DNA of 64,000 bases, from contig NC_052486.1 in assembly GCF_009730915.1 (NCBI RefSeq), positions 22,597,589 through 22,661,588 of the forward strand, in the 5' to 3' direction. This DNA is from Dioscorea cayenensis subsp. rotundata. Taxonomy: Eukaryota > Streptophyta > Magnoliopsida > Dioscoreales > Dioscoreaceae. The notes below the pieces were generated by a model, which was given only the letters and a program-made list of their open reading frames with translations, was not told where the DNA came from and searched no databases. The translations under genes were made by a program, and so were the position numbers. This document shows, piece by piece, positions 11,725 through 23,600 of the stretch; positions within the stretch are counted from its first letter, which is position 1; each line of letters opens with the position of its first letter.

Positions 11725-13904
11725 ATGCAATGTCCCTTCAAACCAAGTTGGGACTGGTGATGCTATGGTCCAGCATGGTGCTGAAGTCAGTTCGGTCATG
11801 TCCTCATTTTCTGTTGCTGCTACTGCTTCAGAATTGCACATGGAAGCATCAAATATGTCATCACGATTCATCAAACATGTCCTCTTATTTCTCTTGTGGA
11901 TGATTCCAACTTCATTTAAATTTGGTTTTTAAATTACATTTTTGTTTTTATTTAGTTAGAAAAGTTTGATTGCTAAAGAAGCCAGAGATGCTGAATTCAG
12001 GTCAGCACCTTTTAATTCATCTAGCCTGTTACTTTTTTATTTTGTTATTGTTTATTTCTGTACTTTCAATCATGTTCGTAGAAAAATAGATTTTTATTTA
12101 TGTCACTGTAAGTATAAATATAATTACAAAAAAACAAATAGGCATAATAACCAAACTAACAAGATATAGATTTTTATGATATCTGTTGGATAGTTTTAAC
12201 TGAACTACATAAGGATATACCAAGAATGGCAACTGTGGAAAGTTCTGAAGCATGTATTTGTGTTTAGCATGTGGTTGCTGAGGTGCCTGATATCATATGT
12301 CGACATGTAAGCCAAGATGAAGCTGCTTTAGCTGTTGCTCATAAGGTATACTTCCTTCTCCCATATTCAAATATATGTTATCCTTTTGTTCACTGTGTGC
12401 ATAAGTTAAATTTTAACAATGGAACAAGGTTTTAAGAGTTCATATGAGAAATGAGAATGCCTCCAATTTTCACCACATCAATTTGCATGTTGCATTTTCA
12501 TCTGCCATACGGGATGTCTGCAAGCTTGTTGTCAAGGAATTGACTAGCTGGGTATGCACAACTGATTTCAATTGTTGTGCCTGATTTTTGCAAATGTCTG
12601 CATATAAACTAGTTTACTGTTAATTACTTTGTCCAATTCTGTCTCAGCCATATTATCTCATTTTTATCTTAAATAAATTATTTGCTATTTAATTAAAATG
12701 TGCATCTGCAAGATTGGTTTTTAGCAATCTTGGAGTTGATAAGATCTTTGTTTTACCACTAAGTATTATCATATGTACTATTCGCATATCCTCTGCAAAA
12801 TGGGTATTACTTTTTGTGTGTACATCTGTGAGCAATCTTAAATAGTATCTGGTCATCTTGCGGTTATTGCATTCTCTTGTGTTTAAATTGTCATAAATTT
12901 GTTTTTCTATTTCCAACTAATTTATAGTTAGGGAGCAAATAATTGGCCTTTGAATCAGGGGTTATCTAATAAAATGATTTTTTTTTAAATATATCTCAAA
13001 GATTTTAGTAGCTCAATGTTAGGGTTGATAGATCCATGAATAGCAAACTGTGAAGTATGCCATGTCTTCTTAAATGGTGTTAGTTGAATAAATCCCATCA
13101 TCAGTCCTTGTGCTTAGTGATGGTCTTTATTTAAAGTCTGGACAATGTTGTTAACTGCATCCTGTTGTCTTTTTGTGGCTTGACATTATATATGAGTTCC
13201 CTTGATTTTTGGCCAACATCATCTTTGTTCACTGTTAATACCTGATTTTTAAGCAAGCAACTCATCAAAATGTTTGGGGCCTGCCTATTTTCTCTTAATC
13301 TATTTCACGAAAACATCCTAGTCATGGTTTGTTATTGTACATGATGTTAATTCAGGTCAGATATCAGCAGGGTGAATGATGTCTGAAATATCTATTCATT
13401 GACACCACTTTTCTTTCGGATGTGTAGATGATTTACTCGGATGGGGAGTGGAAGTTCAATGCAGAGATTACAATTGCCCTTATTCATTCTGATTTCCTAA
13501 TTCTTGCAGAGTACAATGTACATCTTGCTAAGCTTATTGATGGAGGGAGAAATAGTATGTTCCAGGCGTTATATTTGTTGGCTTGTAGCTTCATTGCACT
13601 TGAACTTTTGTTGCCATTCAGGGTGTACTGTCGTTTAATTAACTTGTGTTACTACCATTTTTCAGAAGTTGCTTTGGAGTTCTCCATTTCTCTTGTTGGA
13701 GCATTGGTTGTTCAGGAATCTGGAGTTAGCATGTCAGAATTGTACAATCTAATTGATGGCTTGGCAAAGGCATGCATATTATTTTGTTATGAAAATTTTC
13801 TTATGACCATTCTTGTTCTCATGTAAATTCTTCATTGGAATCTTCAGTTAGCAATGAGGCCGGGATCTCCAGAATCATTGCAACAGTTGAGTAGAGATTT
13901 GTAG
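11725..13904 (+). pseudogene. NOT1: NOT1 (CCR4-NOT scaffold) fragment
   Basis: Six exon-like blocks match the middle-to-C-terminal part of plant NOT1 in order: about 11725-11880; 12268-12345 (HVVAEVPDIICRHVSQDEAA); 12429-12551 (AIRDVCKLVVKELTSW); 13428-13554 (MIYSDGEWKFNAEI, AEYNVHLAKLIDGGRN); 13666-13769 (EFSISLVGALVVQES); 13848-13904 (LAMRPGSPESLQQL). The last block meets TAG at 13902-13904. The intron borders are mostly intact; the fifth block ends AAG|GC instead of AAG|GT. Full-length plant NOT1 has over 2000 residues, so the N-terminal part and the C-terminal NOT1 superfamily domain are absent here. NOT1 organises the deadenylase complex. This copy keeps under 200 residues and is best read as a truncated duplicate, possibly driven by the promoter at 10.9-11.1 kb. 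Confidence 0.85.
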
Positions 13905-14932
13905 GAAAAACTCGGCAATCTGATTCCCCAGTCGACTTTCTGTTAGCAAAGAAGAGATGGCTAAGCAGTTGAAGGATAGAAAGGTCAATTCATTACATCC
14001 AATATGAGAAATCTACTCTTCGGCCCATCTTTTGAGGCTTTTCAGTCATGAAAGACATGTTGCCATCTTAGCTGATCTCACAATGAGTGTGCTAATCTTC
14101 AAGGTGACAGATTTATTTTATATTTATATTTATATTATTAAATACAAGCTAAACTCATGTTAATAAAATCAAGAAATATTAAGAAATGAGTAGAAAAGTA
14201 ATAAATGTGGATACTATGAAGTTGAACAACAAAAAGAGTATCAAATGTATTTATCTGGGAATTCTGGCAATCTGTTCGAATTGTTTTAGCATCCAACTTT
14301 TTATGCCAATAGGTTCCATTTAAGATTACAAGTTATGACTCCCTGATATTTATTTAAATAGCAGCTAGGGAGGTATAATGTTTAGTATGCTGAGTGTCTA
14401 GTGCACCAATAAGTTAAATTGTCTTATTAATTACTGTGTAATTATTATTATTATTATTTTTTTATTTTGTGCCATTAAGATGGTGGTAGATTGTCAAGGT
14501 ATGTCTTCATAAATGTTACTTAAAACTTAAAAGCTTCTTTTATTTTCATGCAGAGTCATGCATAGAGATTGCTATTGTGGTCAATGAATTCCTTGGTATT
14601 TCTCTTATGTGGTTCTATTGTTCAGTTCCTGGGTATAACTGGGTACACTCAAACTTGAAGTCTTTTAAATATCTCATATACTTGTTTTCATAATGAAACC
14701 AATGTCATTGGACTTGGTATTTCTCTTATGTGGATCTAATCAAAGTACAATTCTAATTGAAACCATCATGCGGTTCCGTTTTAGTGTTGTTAGTGGCTGG
14801 CGGGAAACCGGGAGAATTGTGCGACATAGTTGCTCTAGATTTCTGGGGGCCCACACTCAACAACTGGCCAACTTCTGCCGCATGCATCATCGATCAATTA
14901 TATATCATGTATGCTATGAAAAGGATTTCAAA

Positions 14933-14965
<33 letters not shown>

Positions 14966-15134
14966 GATAAACCTCATTTATTTCATACAATTCAGTTTAA
15001 AATACTAAGAATTGTTTAAAAAAATTTAGAAAGTAAATTAATTTTTAAAACAAAATTAGAAAATAAATTCATAATTTGTGGCAAGTGATAAACCCTGTCG
15101 CTTGATAAATTTTCTTAAATATTATTTGTATGTG

Positions 15135-15177
<43 letters not shown>

Positions 15178-16018
15178 ACAGTTGTATTTTAATAAAATTA
15201 AAATTGTATTGAGTAGAGTTTAAATAAATATTCATGTAATTTATAATCCTAATTTTTCTAATAAAAAAATTATCAGTCGTTAATGTTCCTAAGAATGTCA
15301 AACCTTATCATTTTTTCTCTTTGATCTCTGTTCAGTTTTTCAATAATATTTATATAATTTAGTCTCATAAAAAAGTTTATCATTACTAAATAACTTCATC
15401 AGATTTCCAAATCCGACTGTTTTTTTCGGTCTTATCTTCAATGAATTGTGTGAGAAACCATGCATGTCATTGACCAAAGAAGTCGTAATCCTTATCCCTC
15501 ACATATCATTTTTGGGGAAGAGAAGCGGGGTGAATCAGCTGAGAGGCTACAGGATGTGCTTGATGCCGATGGAGCAAATGGAAATGGTGCAGTGTTAACG
15601 TGGTACTGGAATCATTTCGTCACATAATCATCTATTCTGAAACTTTACGAAATGTGTCTCACGATAGAATCGAACTCATCAGCTCGATAAGAAAGCTACA
15701 TCGATGACAGGTATCTGCAAATGAGACCCGCAGGTCATTAGCTTACCCCTCACATATCTTGCTCTTGATAGGAATTTTTGAGCTGGAGCAGGTAGCATGT
15801 GCATATATTTTTGTTAATTGGATTGAGATTGAGTCCTTTGGCGGGTTGAATAAGCAACGTCTCCCTCCTTAATTTGTCTTCCTTCAAAATTGCAAACTAA
15901 AGTGCACTTACCAGGGGATTTTTGTATTAATGTCAAAACCGGAGAAAGAGATGTACTTGCACCAGTTTGCCTGCATACCATTTCCTTTTCAGAAGCCAGC
16001 CCCCTCTTGGCTCTCGTC
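13905..16018. other. AT-rich intergenic DNA with TA microsatellites
   Basis: (TA)n tracts at about 14938-14964 and 15138-15172. No gene is recognisable. A short frame near 15480-15630 contains no known motif. Confidence 0.65.
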
Positions 16019-16026
16019 TCTCTTAC
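16019..16026. repeat. Left 8-bp TSD of hAT element
   Basis: TCTCTTAC, identical to 17453-17460. Confidence 0.93.
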
Positions 16027-17452
16027 TAGAGGTGGGCACGGGCCGGTTAACCGGGCCCGACCCGCCGGGTCCGGTTCATTGGAAACCGGACCCGGAACCG
16101 GCCCGTGCTACAGAAGAGACCCGCCGGGCCGGGTTGACCCGGCAGGCCCGCCGGGCCGGGTCCATTTTGTGAATGAACCGGACCCGGCCCGGCTTATCAC
16201 GAGAACCCGCCGGGTCGGGGCCAGGCCCGTTTGACCCAGCGGGTTTTCTAAATAACCCTAAAAATTATGTACAGATGGGGTTTGAGCGCAGGGCCTCTCA
16301 CGAGGAAAAAAATAAGATTAACCGATTGGCCTACAAATTTTTTACTTGTCTTGGTTTAAAAACGTAAATAAATATAAAAAGAAGTTCTAAAAATATTTTT
16401 TAAGTTTAATCTCAAACAACAAAAAATTTAAAATAATTTATAATAACTTAAAAAATTTTATGACATATCAAAATAATTTTAAAAAGGATAGCTACATTTT
16501 TAATTTATTTATCTATCAAATTAAATTATTAGCATACCTTTTTAAGTCTAAACTAAAAATGTATATATCGAGTAGTATTCTTATTTTTTAAATTGAAGTT
16601 ATCATCAACTTATTTATTTATTATAATTAGGGTTGAGCTCTAGATTTTTACTTTGGTCTACAGTGATAGGGTTATTATTGTCTTATCAGTGTTGTTATTG
16701 AAAAAGTTCTAAATCGAAAATAATATGGTGTGAACCATATTATTCAAAAGATATTTTTTACTAATATATTTTTTTATAAATTGATTTACATAATTTAAAA
16801 ACAATTTTTTTGTAATTTTATTTTTATTTTTATAAATTGAAAACAAAATAATCTAATATATATGTGTAATAGAATAAAAAGTCTAGTTATTTTAAGAGAA
16901 TTTAAGAGTGTGTATGTAGAGATTTAGTCTTTATGAGTAGAAAAACAATTAACAAAATAATTATTTTTTAAAAAATATTTATGAAAATTTATTGTTTGAT
17001 ACGTTGATATTTTTACTTAATTGATTTGTATACTTTTTTAATTTATTATATGGTTTCTTAATTTTTTATAAATTAAATATATAAAATATTTTGATCCATA
17101 TCCTACATCTATCTATATATAATTAACTTTTCCAATAAATATTGGAAACAAATGTAAATGCCCAGTGGTTGGGTTTTCTATATCCGAGTCAAGATCGTGG
17201 GTTCAAATCCATGACCCAACAAATACTTAAGTATTAATAAAAACAAACAAAAACATTAAACGGGCTTGACCCTGGCCCGCCAGGGCCCAACCGGGTTTTG
17301 ACCCGGCGGGTCAACCCGCCGGGTCACGGGTTGGGAAAACCCGTCTCGCAATCGGCACCGTCTACGAGTACGGGCGGTTACTGAGTCGATGAACCAGGCG
17401 GGCTGGTTCGGGCCGGGCCGGGCTGTTTTCGGACGGCCCGTGCTCACCTCTA
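16027..17452. mobile_element. Non-autonomous hAT transposon (1426 bp)
   Basis: The ends are TAGAGGTGGGCACGGGCCG (left) and, as reverse complement, TAGAGGTGAGCACGGGCCG (right): a 19-bp terminal inverted repeat with one mismatch, flanked by a perfect 8-bp duplication. Eight-base TSDs and TAG...CTA ends are hallmarks of the hAT superfamily. About 230 bp at the left end and 200 bp at the right end are very GC-rich and packed with CCCGCCGGG or GACCCGGCGGGTC palindromes, probable transposase-binding subterminal repeats. Inside them lie inverted tRNA B-box-like blocks (GGGTTTGAGC at about 16278; GGGTTCAAATCC at about 17190). The core is AT-rich and encodes no transposase, so the element depends on a helper. 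Confidence 0.93.
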
Positions 17453-17460
17453 TCTCTTAC
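17453..17460. repeat. Right 8-bp TSD of hAT element
   Basis: TCTCTTAC, identical to 16019-16026. Confidence 0.93.
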
Positions 17461-18780
17461 TGCTTTCTCTTTATAATATTTATTATTGGTGTTTGTTTAT
17501 TCATTTTTCGAATATAAACCTGTTTCTTCTTGTGTCTTCTTTATTACTGTGGTTTCTTTTTGTGTTTTTCACAGCTAGTGAATTGTTAGGGTAATCATTA
17601 TCGTTCTTGTAGAGTTGTAAGTTCTCTTTACTTTATTGAATGGTCTATCCATCTTTTAATATATATATATATAAACCTGTTAATTGTTATGATAGACAAT
17701 GTGGGGACAAATGTAGAGTTTTAGTTAATTGATTGATGGTGATCATATTAGTCAAAATTATTATTATTAATAATAATAATAATAATAATAATGGTGATCA
17801 TCTATAAAGATATGAAACATTGGAACATAATTAATGGGTGTTATGGTGTTCTCTTAATTCGATTCTCTGCTTCTGCCACGTCACCACGCAGATGAGCCAA
17901 AGATTGGCAAGCTCCCTCCAAAAGAATTTTGTCTATTTTTGTTCATCAAACAATTGTTTTTTATTTGGACTGCGTTTTAATTTTTTAATTGTCAAAATCC
18001 TAAAACCCAAGTTTGGTGCGGCCAATCAAGTTTGGAGCAGAATCAGATTAATAGCTGAGCCTTGAAACAAATACAATTCCTCACAATTTGTGAAGAAGAA
18101 GATATAAGCACCATAACTCAAATCCTCATGCATTCACAGTGTGGGTAACAAAGGAAATAGTCAGGGAAATAAAAATATCACAAGTCTATTAAAAAAAAGG
18201 ACTGAGAACTTTGCTTGAGACAATCACTTATTCTTCTATTTTTCAATGTGAAACTTCATCAAATACAAAAGGTATATGGTGGTGTTGTACTTGTATCATT
18301 ACAGATGCAAGAAACAGATCATCCAAGGACTTCTAGCAAGCATTGAAAACTCAAGCTATAAAGACATCCAATTCAATATAAAACTAGGAAATTCATACCA
18401 ATAAAAACATTAGGAACAGTGGGCCTTGGGGTCCTGAAACAAAAGCATCCAATCTAAATCTATCAATGCATTCCCTCAATTCAGAAACCAATTAAAAAAA
18501 CAGCATAAATTCCTCTCTATCAACAACATGATCAATGCCAATAACCCAAAATCAAAATTGAGTGGAAATCAATGCTAACCAAGCCGATCCGATCCGATCC
18601 AACTCGATGACGAGAGCTTCGCAAGGAGTCTTGCCTCACTGACAATGAGAGGCGAGCAAGACCCTCCATGCAAAAAACAAAGGGCGAGCCCCACCATCAT
18701 TTATATAAAACATAATAATTATGGTTTTCTTCCTTTTATTATGGATTTGCAACACACGCAAGAAACAACTTCTTGTTAAT
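17461..18780. other. Intergenic DNA, no gene recognised
   Basis: Contains a TAA/AAT triplet microsatellite at about 17759-17793 and a short GATCC repeat near 18585-18602. The segment 18080-18760 may hold untranslated sequence of the minus-strand gene at 19.4-20.0 kb, but I see no codons to support an exon. Confidence 0.5.
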
Positions 18781-18789
18781 CAAATAAAC

Positions 18790-18960
18790 ATACATTTTTC
18801 CTGTGGTTCTTGAACAAAGTGTTGCATAGAAACAAGAGTTAACAACAAAGAAACAGCATTTCACAGAACCAGAACCATACATTTTCCCTGTAGTTCTCAG
18901 AGAAGCTGAAAAGGGTTTCAGAAAGTTCTCATGAACAAAGTGTTGCATAGAAACAAAGAG
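18790..18960. repeat. Tandem duplication, about 125-bp unit
   Basis: Two copies of a unit containing GAACAAAGTGTTGCATAGAA and GAGTTAACAACAAAGAAACA, at about 18790-18860 and 18890-18980. It joins directly to the 95-bp array that follows. Confidence 0.8.
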
Positions 18961-19009
18961 TTAACAACAAAGAAACAGTTGAAACAGTACGAAGTAACAA
19001 AGAAACATT

Positions 19010-19440
19010 AGTCTTAACATTCTCAGTGAACAAACCTTCAAGGCCTTTGGCCTTGATTCACGATGCTGAAATTTCTTTCCCCTGTAAAGTAGTAAATAAA
19101 ACATTAATCTCAACATTCTCAGTAAACAAACTTTCAAGGCCTTTGGCCTTGATTCACGATGCCGAAATTTCTTTCGCCTGTAAAGTAGCAAACAAACATT
19201 AATCTCAACATTCTCAATGAATAAAGGCCTTGACTCACGATGCCAAAATTTCTTTCACCTGTAAAGTAGCAAAGAAACATTAGTCTCAACATTCTCAGTG
19301 AACAAACCTTCAAGGCCTTTGGCCTTGATTCACAATGCCGAAATTACTTTCGCCTGTAAAGTAGCAAACAAACATTGTCAGTGTACGAAATAGCAAAGAA
19401 ACATTAATCACAACATTCTCAGTGAACAAACCTTAAAGGC
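19010..19440 (-). repeat. Exon-like tandem array, about 95-bp unit, four copies plus parent
   Basis: Repeated units are phased by CCTGTAAAGTAG at about 19081, 19177, 19258 and 19353 (spacings 96, 81, 95). Read on the minus strand, each unit is: acceptor-like TTTACAG, about 46 bp of exon-like sequence (GAAATTTCGGCATCGTGAAT and AAAGGCCTTGAAG), then a donor-like GTTTGTTC and about 49 bp of spacer. The same order (TTCTTCGGCATCG, AGGCCT, AAGGTTTGTTCACTGAG) occurs at the end of the last visible exon of the gene beginning at 19977. The array therefore looks like serial copies of that gene's terminal exon end and the following intron. Confidence 0.85.
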
Positions 19441-19977
19441 CTCTCGTCGATGCCGAAGAAGTACTTTAAAACTTTCTGGAAGACGAAGGTGAGGAATCTC
19501 CTTTGCCGATAAGCTATGATCCCCTCCTGTACGTCGGAGGTGAAGTTATTGAAAGCGGCTTCGAAGGAGTCTACACCGCCATGACTACCGTCCAATAAAC
19601 TTCTAATATATGATCTTTGTGAATAGCGAAAGGCACAGCCAAGAACAATAATAGCAGCGAACACCACCATCCGATTTATCCCTTGGTTCACACTCAAATC
19701 GAACGGCAATCTTGAGATCCACTCCTGGTACTCGCCGGAGATCCCCTTCGTCTATGTGAACTGCGGTAGGCAATCCAACAGGAAATAGGGCATTTTGATT
19801 CGCCGGCGTAATCGATCCTTGACTGGATAAAGGCAAAAAAAAAAAAACCGTTGCACTCTCTGAGCTACCAGCAACCGGCAGTGGCGGCGATCCCACAGCA
19901 TTGACGTTGTCCTCTGAATCTCGGCTTCTCCTCGCCGAACCCATTGAACCTAGGGTTCTCCTCCTCCCCAGATCCAT
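19419..19977 (-). CDS. Small single-pass membrane protein, one frame break
   Basis: ATG at 19975-19977 opens MDLGRRRTLGSMGSARRSRD, a basic Ser/Arg-rich N-terminus. The frame continues through a Pro/Ser segment to AVHIDEG at about 19745. There the coding sense moves by one base at a run of four C on the plus strand (19743-19746): with three, it would continue ISGEYQEWISRLPFDLSVN. The shifted frame contains one predicted membrane helix (MVVFAAIIVLGCAFRY) and a C-terminal region FNNFTSDVQEGIIAYRQRRF ending at TGA near 19419. A donor-like AAG|GTTTGT lies just before that stop, so a further exon may exist at lower coordinates. Total length is about 185 residues if the break is an error. A run of 13 T inside the coding part is another unstable site. 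I do not recognise the family. Confidence 0.6.
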
Positions 19978-20046
19978 CGTGAGAGCTCGCTCCGAGCGAG
20001 CGAGAGTGAGAGATGGCGCGCGAGAGAGTTCGTTAGAGTCTGACAA

Positions 20047-20612
20047 AATAGAGAAAAAAATGCGTTTATAATTTTTATATAAATAAATATTTATATATAG
20101 TAAAAATAAATAAATTATTTGTTATAACATTAAATTTTGTTAATATCGTTAATATTAAAATTTTCCAGGGATTCATATGCAAATGCCCCTTTCAGAAAAA
20201 TATAAAAATGAGGATAAGCGTGACTTTTTCTCAAATGGAAATTAAGAACATAAAGGGTTTGGCATTACTCTTGAGATTAATGAACTTCAGAATAAATATG
20301 AAATATATAAATAATTAGATTAAATTTGTTTTACAGTTCATATAGCAACATTGAGGGATACAATCTAATTAAACCTGATTAGCCAAATCAAACAAAAAAA
20401 AACCTACTTTTTAACTTATTGTTTATTATTAGCAATCAACCAATAATAATTAATTGAATAGTAATTAAATTTAAGTAACGAAGCAATGAGATAATAAAAA
20501 GTGTGCCTTGATATGGAGAACTCAAATAATCATGGGATGTACACAAGCATTCCATAGACAGTGTAGATCTTACAACAGAGTTAACCATAATCAGTTAAAT
20601 AGTTTTTAGTTT
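20047..20612. other. Intergenic DNA between two minus-strand genes
   Basis: AT-rich, about 570 bp. It should contain the promoter of the 19.98-kb gene and the 3' UTR and poly(A) site of the ureidoglycine aminohydrolase gene. No distinct element stands out. Confidence 0.6.
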
Positions 20613-23600
20613 TCACAGGGGATTCCTGTTCACATCCTTGTACAGCAAATATCTTGATGGAGTTTTGCCGAGGGCCGCGTACCTGAATATTAGAGAAAAT
20701 AATGGAATAAGATGAGCACAAATGAGTTGAAGCTCAGATTGAAGTTTAGAAGGTATCAGCAAAAGAAACATCATACCATTGCGGTACAAAAGGTGCCATC
20801 CAAATAGCATCACCAGCTTGTACAGGATACCTGATTAACGAGATCGATCAACAAACATGAGAATTCATGTAATTTCAAATCCTGCTGATGAATGATCATG
20901 GAACTAATTTTGATCTAAAGTACACTGCCGATCCTCGACCCCAACTCAGAAGAAAAAAAATTGAACATGGAGTACTTAACTCCAATATCAGCTTACAAAT
21001 CAGAGCAAAATGACAACATAGAGTGCAAGAAAAAAGCATGGTAGGATAGTTTTGCACAAAACTTTTACTCAGCTGGGAGTGTTCAAATTTACCTTGATTT
21101 ATATGAATGCTTTTGAAACAGTTACGAAATAAATAGTGATGGTTTCAACTTCATCGGTGAAAATTCTAACTTAATTTTCTTATAAAATTTGGAACTAAAG
21201 CACAAAAACAAAATATAATAAAATGTAGATAAAGTTCATAGAAGGGTCAACTTTCAATCTTACCAGCTGTCACCCAAGCGGTATATGCCCTGCCCCTCTA
21301 AAAGCAGCAAACCATGTTGATTATAATGAACTTCCTGCTCCCACAAAACAACCAGAGTTAAATGTTCAAGTCCTTTGATTTTCAAAGAAGGATGCGTTAC
21401 TAGCTAGGCTATAGTTCAAAGACAGAAAAAAGAAAAAGAATTTTACTTATAAACTAGGTATCAAACTCCCAAGGGACTCGTGAATGCAACTGCATCTTAT
21501 GTTATGACTACTTAACATCATAGACATATGCAAAGTTCAAATAGCCTCTTAGGCCCGTAAGGTTCCGGACCTTCCGGCAAAGGTTAAATATAAGGCATAA
21601 CAAACCTTCACATTAAGGTACTCTCCAGGTTGGAAATCCATAATCTGCGAGAAAATGGCAAAAAGTCTTAGTCCTTTGGAAGAAATATGCTTTTGAGAAG
21701 GTAAGAGGAGATTCAGAAACCAGCAGGTTTTGTGCTGACATGTCCAGTACTATTGAAGAAAGACATGAAGCAATCAGATGTAAAAACTGTAAAACAAATT
21801 TTAGATCAACTCACATGGACATTGAAATCATAAGGAGCTGAAGCAGGAAGCAGTTTCCTCAATTCAAATACCTAAAGATGCAGCAGAAGAAAGTGAGTTT
21901 CAAATTAAATTAAAGTTACAGGATTGCACTTGCAAATATAAAAATTAATGAAGAAATTTGTAAAGGTACATTCACATAGATACACTCATATACATACAAA
22001 CAGACATATCCTCAATTCAAAGACTAACCTCCCCAGGAGTTTCAAGAAGAGGTTGCTTCTCTGTTGAGCCAATAACTGGCTCAGGGTAAAGATTTTCAAC
22101 GCTGGCATATCTACATAAAACACACTGAGTAAGTTCTTTGCATTTGGAAAACGGAACATAGACAGAACACATAAAGAAGCATATACTATTAATCCACCAA
22201 AAACTGGAAACAAGAGGCACAAGAACAAGAAGATAAAACAGAAATTAAAGAAACAAGGCAAAAATAATTAATTATAGGGATATCAGAATCTGAAAAACCT
22301 TCTCTCAAAAATGATAATGGTAGCTGTTTCATCAGATTCCAATGAATGTTTATAATTAGCTGGTAGATAGGCATAAGAGTCTACCTGCATCCGATCAAAA
22401 AGACATCAAAGATACCAAAAATTAGAAATTTGAGGAAAAAGGAAATATACAATAACCTGTTTTAATACCCAAATTTTCTTGTTTAAGAAATATTCCGAAA
22501 ATCAACAATTGGAAAATGTAAGCAGCAAAGGGAAACCAAAACAAATTTCATGAGTTAATTTGAAGTAGCATTCTTCACAAATAAAAAGTCAATGTGTTAC
22601 TTGTATATCAGCCACAGTTATTCACACACACCCATACATATATATATACACATGAAGAAATCTTAGTAACTCTCCGTATCAAATATTACTGCCCTGCATC
22701 CTCCAAACCACCTCTAAGGTCTCATTTGTAACGAGAGTTCAGCTCCTTAGCACAATAAAACTGAAAATGAAGTAGCATTCTAATATTTAAGCCCAAGAAA
22801 TAAATGTGATCTTACTGGCAATTGATGACTGATGCCAGAATCAGTTTTCAGCACAGCAGATCCCTGAACTACGAACAAGAACCTGAATTGATCATCATAA
22901 GCATAATCAATAGGTTAATCCCAAAGGATAAAATGATGCCAATCACCAATAAGTAATAAAATATCTATTGATTATAATTGTTACTAATTACATTAAATAG
23001 CATAAGAAAATGTTGGGGCGTTTGATATCTCTGGCTCATGGAATTTAATTTTGCATATATTTAATTAGGTGACAAGACATATTTGCTTGATTTCTCTATT
23101 GCCCTTGTCATTTCCAACATCCTTCCCTTAAGTAGTATCAATAAGCTATGAAAGAAGCTGCCAATTAAATATAGCATGCATTAAGCAGTTATGCCAACTG
23201 CCAAAAATTTTAGAATAGTTTTTTCTCACAAAACAACTTGTTCAAATAGATGACAGAAAGGGCACCTTTCAACATCATGCGGGGGCACAGCTGATTTAGA
23301 TTTCACTGCAGAGGAGGTAGATAGATAATAAGTGACATTATGCTATTAAGAACAAAGTGTCGCATTAGGGATTTAGAATAGATAAGCAGGTAAATAAGAA
23401 CAGACTGAAGGCACAGGACCATTGAATGAAGAAAGACCACATTCATCACAATGGTTTAACGATCAGCTACCTGGTAGGTTGCACACAGCACAAGGGACAT
23501 AAATCCCATTATAAATGACTATGTGCATAATTTTAAGGTCACAAAACTCTCTATATTGTGTTGTGTGCCGAATGCTTGCAGGAATGAATAAAAACCAAAA

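Noticed and set aside
15890..16367. Gly/Pro/Arg-rich frames of 80-114 codons
   Set aside because: They lie in the GC-rich subterminal repeats of the hAT element and share the palindromes with the other end.
17175..17220. Possible tRNA gene (GGGTTCAAATCC)
   Set aside because: Only a B-box-like block is present; no acceptor stem, A-box or cloverleaf can be formed, and it lies inside a hAT element.
18961..19191. Frame with repeated RHRESRPKALKVC
   Set aside because: It is the tandem array read through; the repetition reflects DNA duplication, not a repeat protein.
19010..19440. CRISPR-like array
   Set aside because: Eukaryotic context, whole-unit tandem repetition including the spacers, and derivation from the adjacent exon.
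22017..22374. Minus-strand frames with hydrophobic content inside UGLYAH
   Set aside because: They include intron sequence read through; the real exons are 22029-22110 and 22299-22384.
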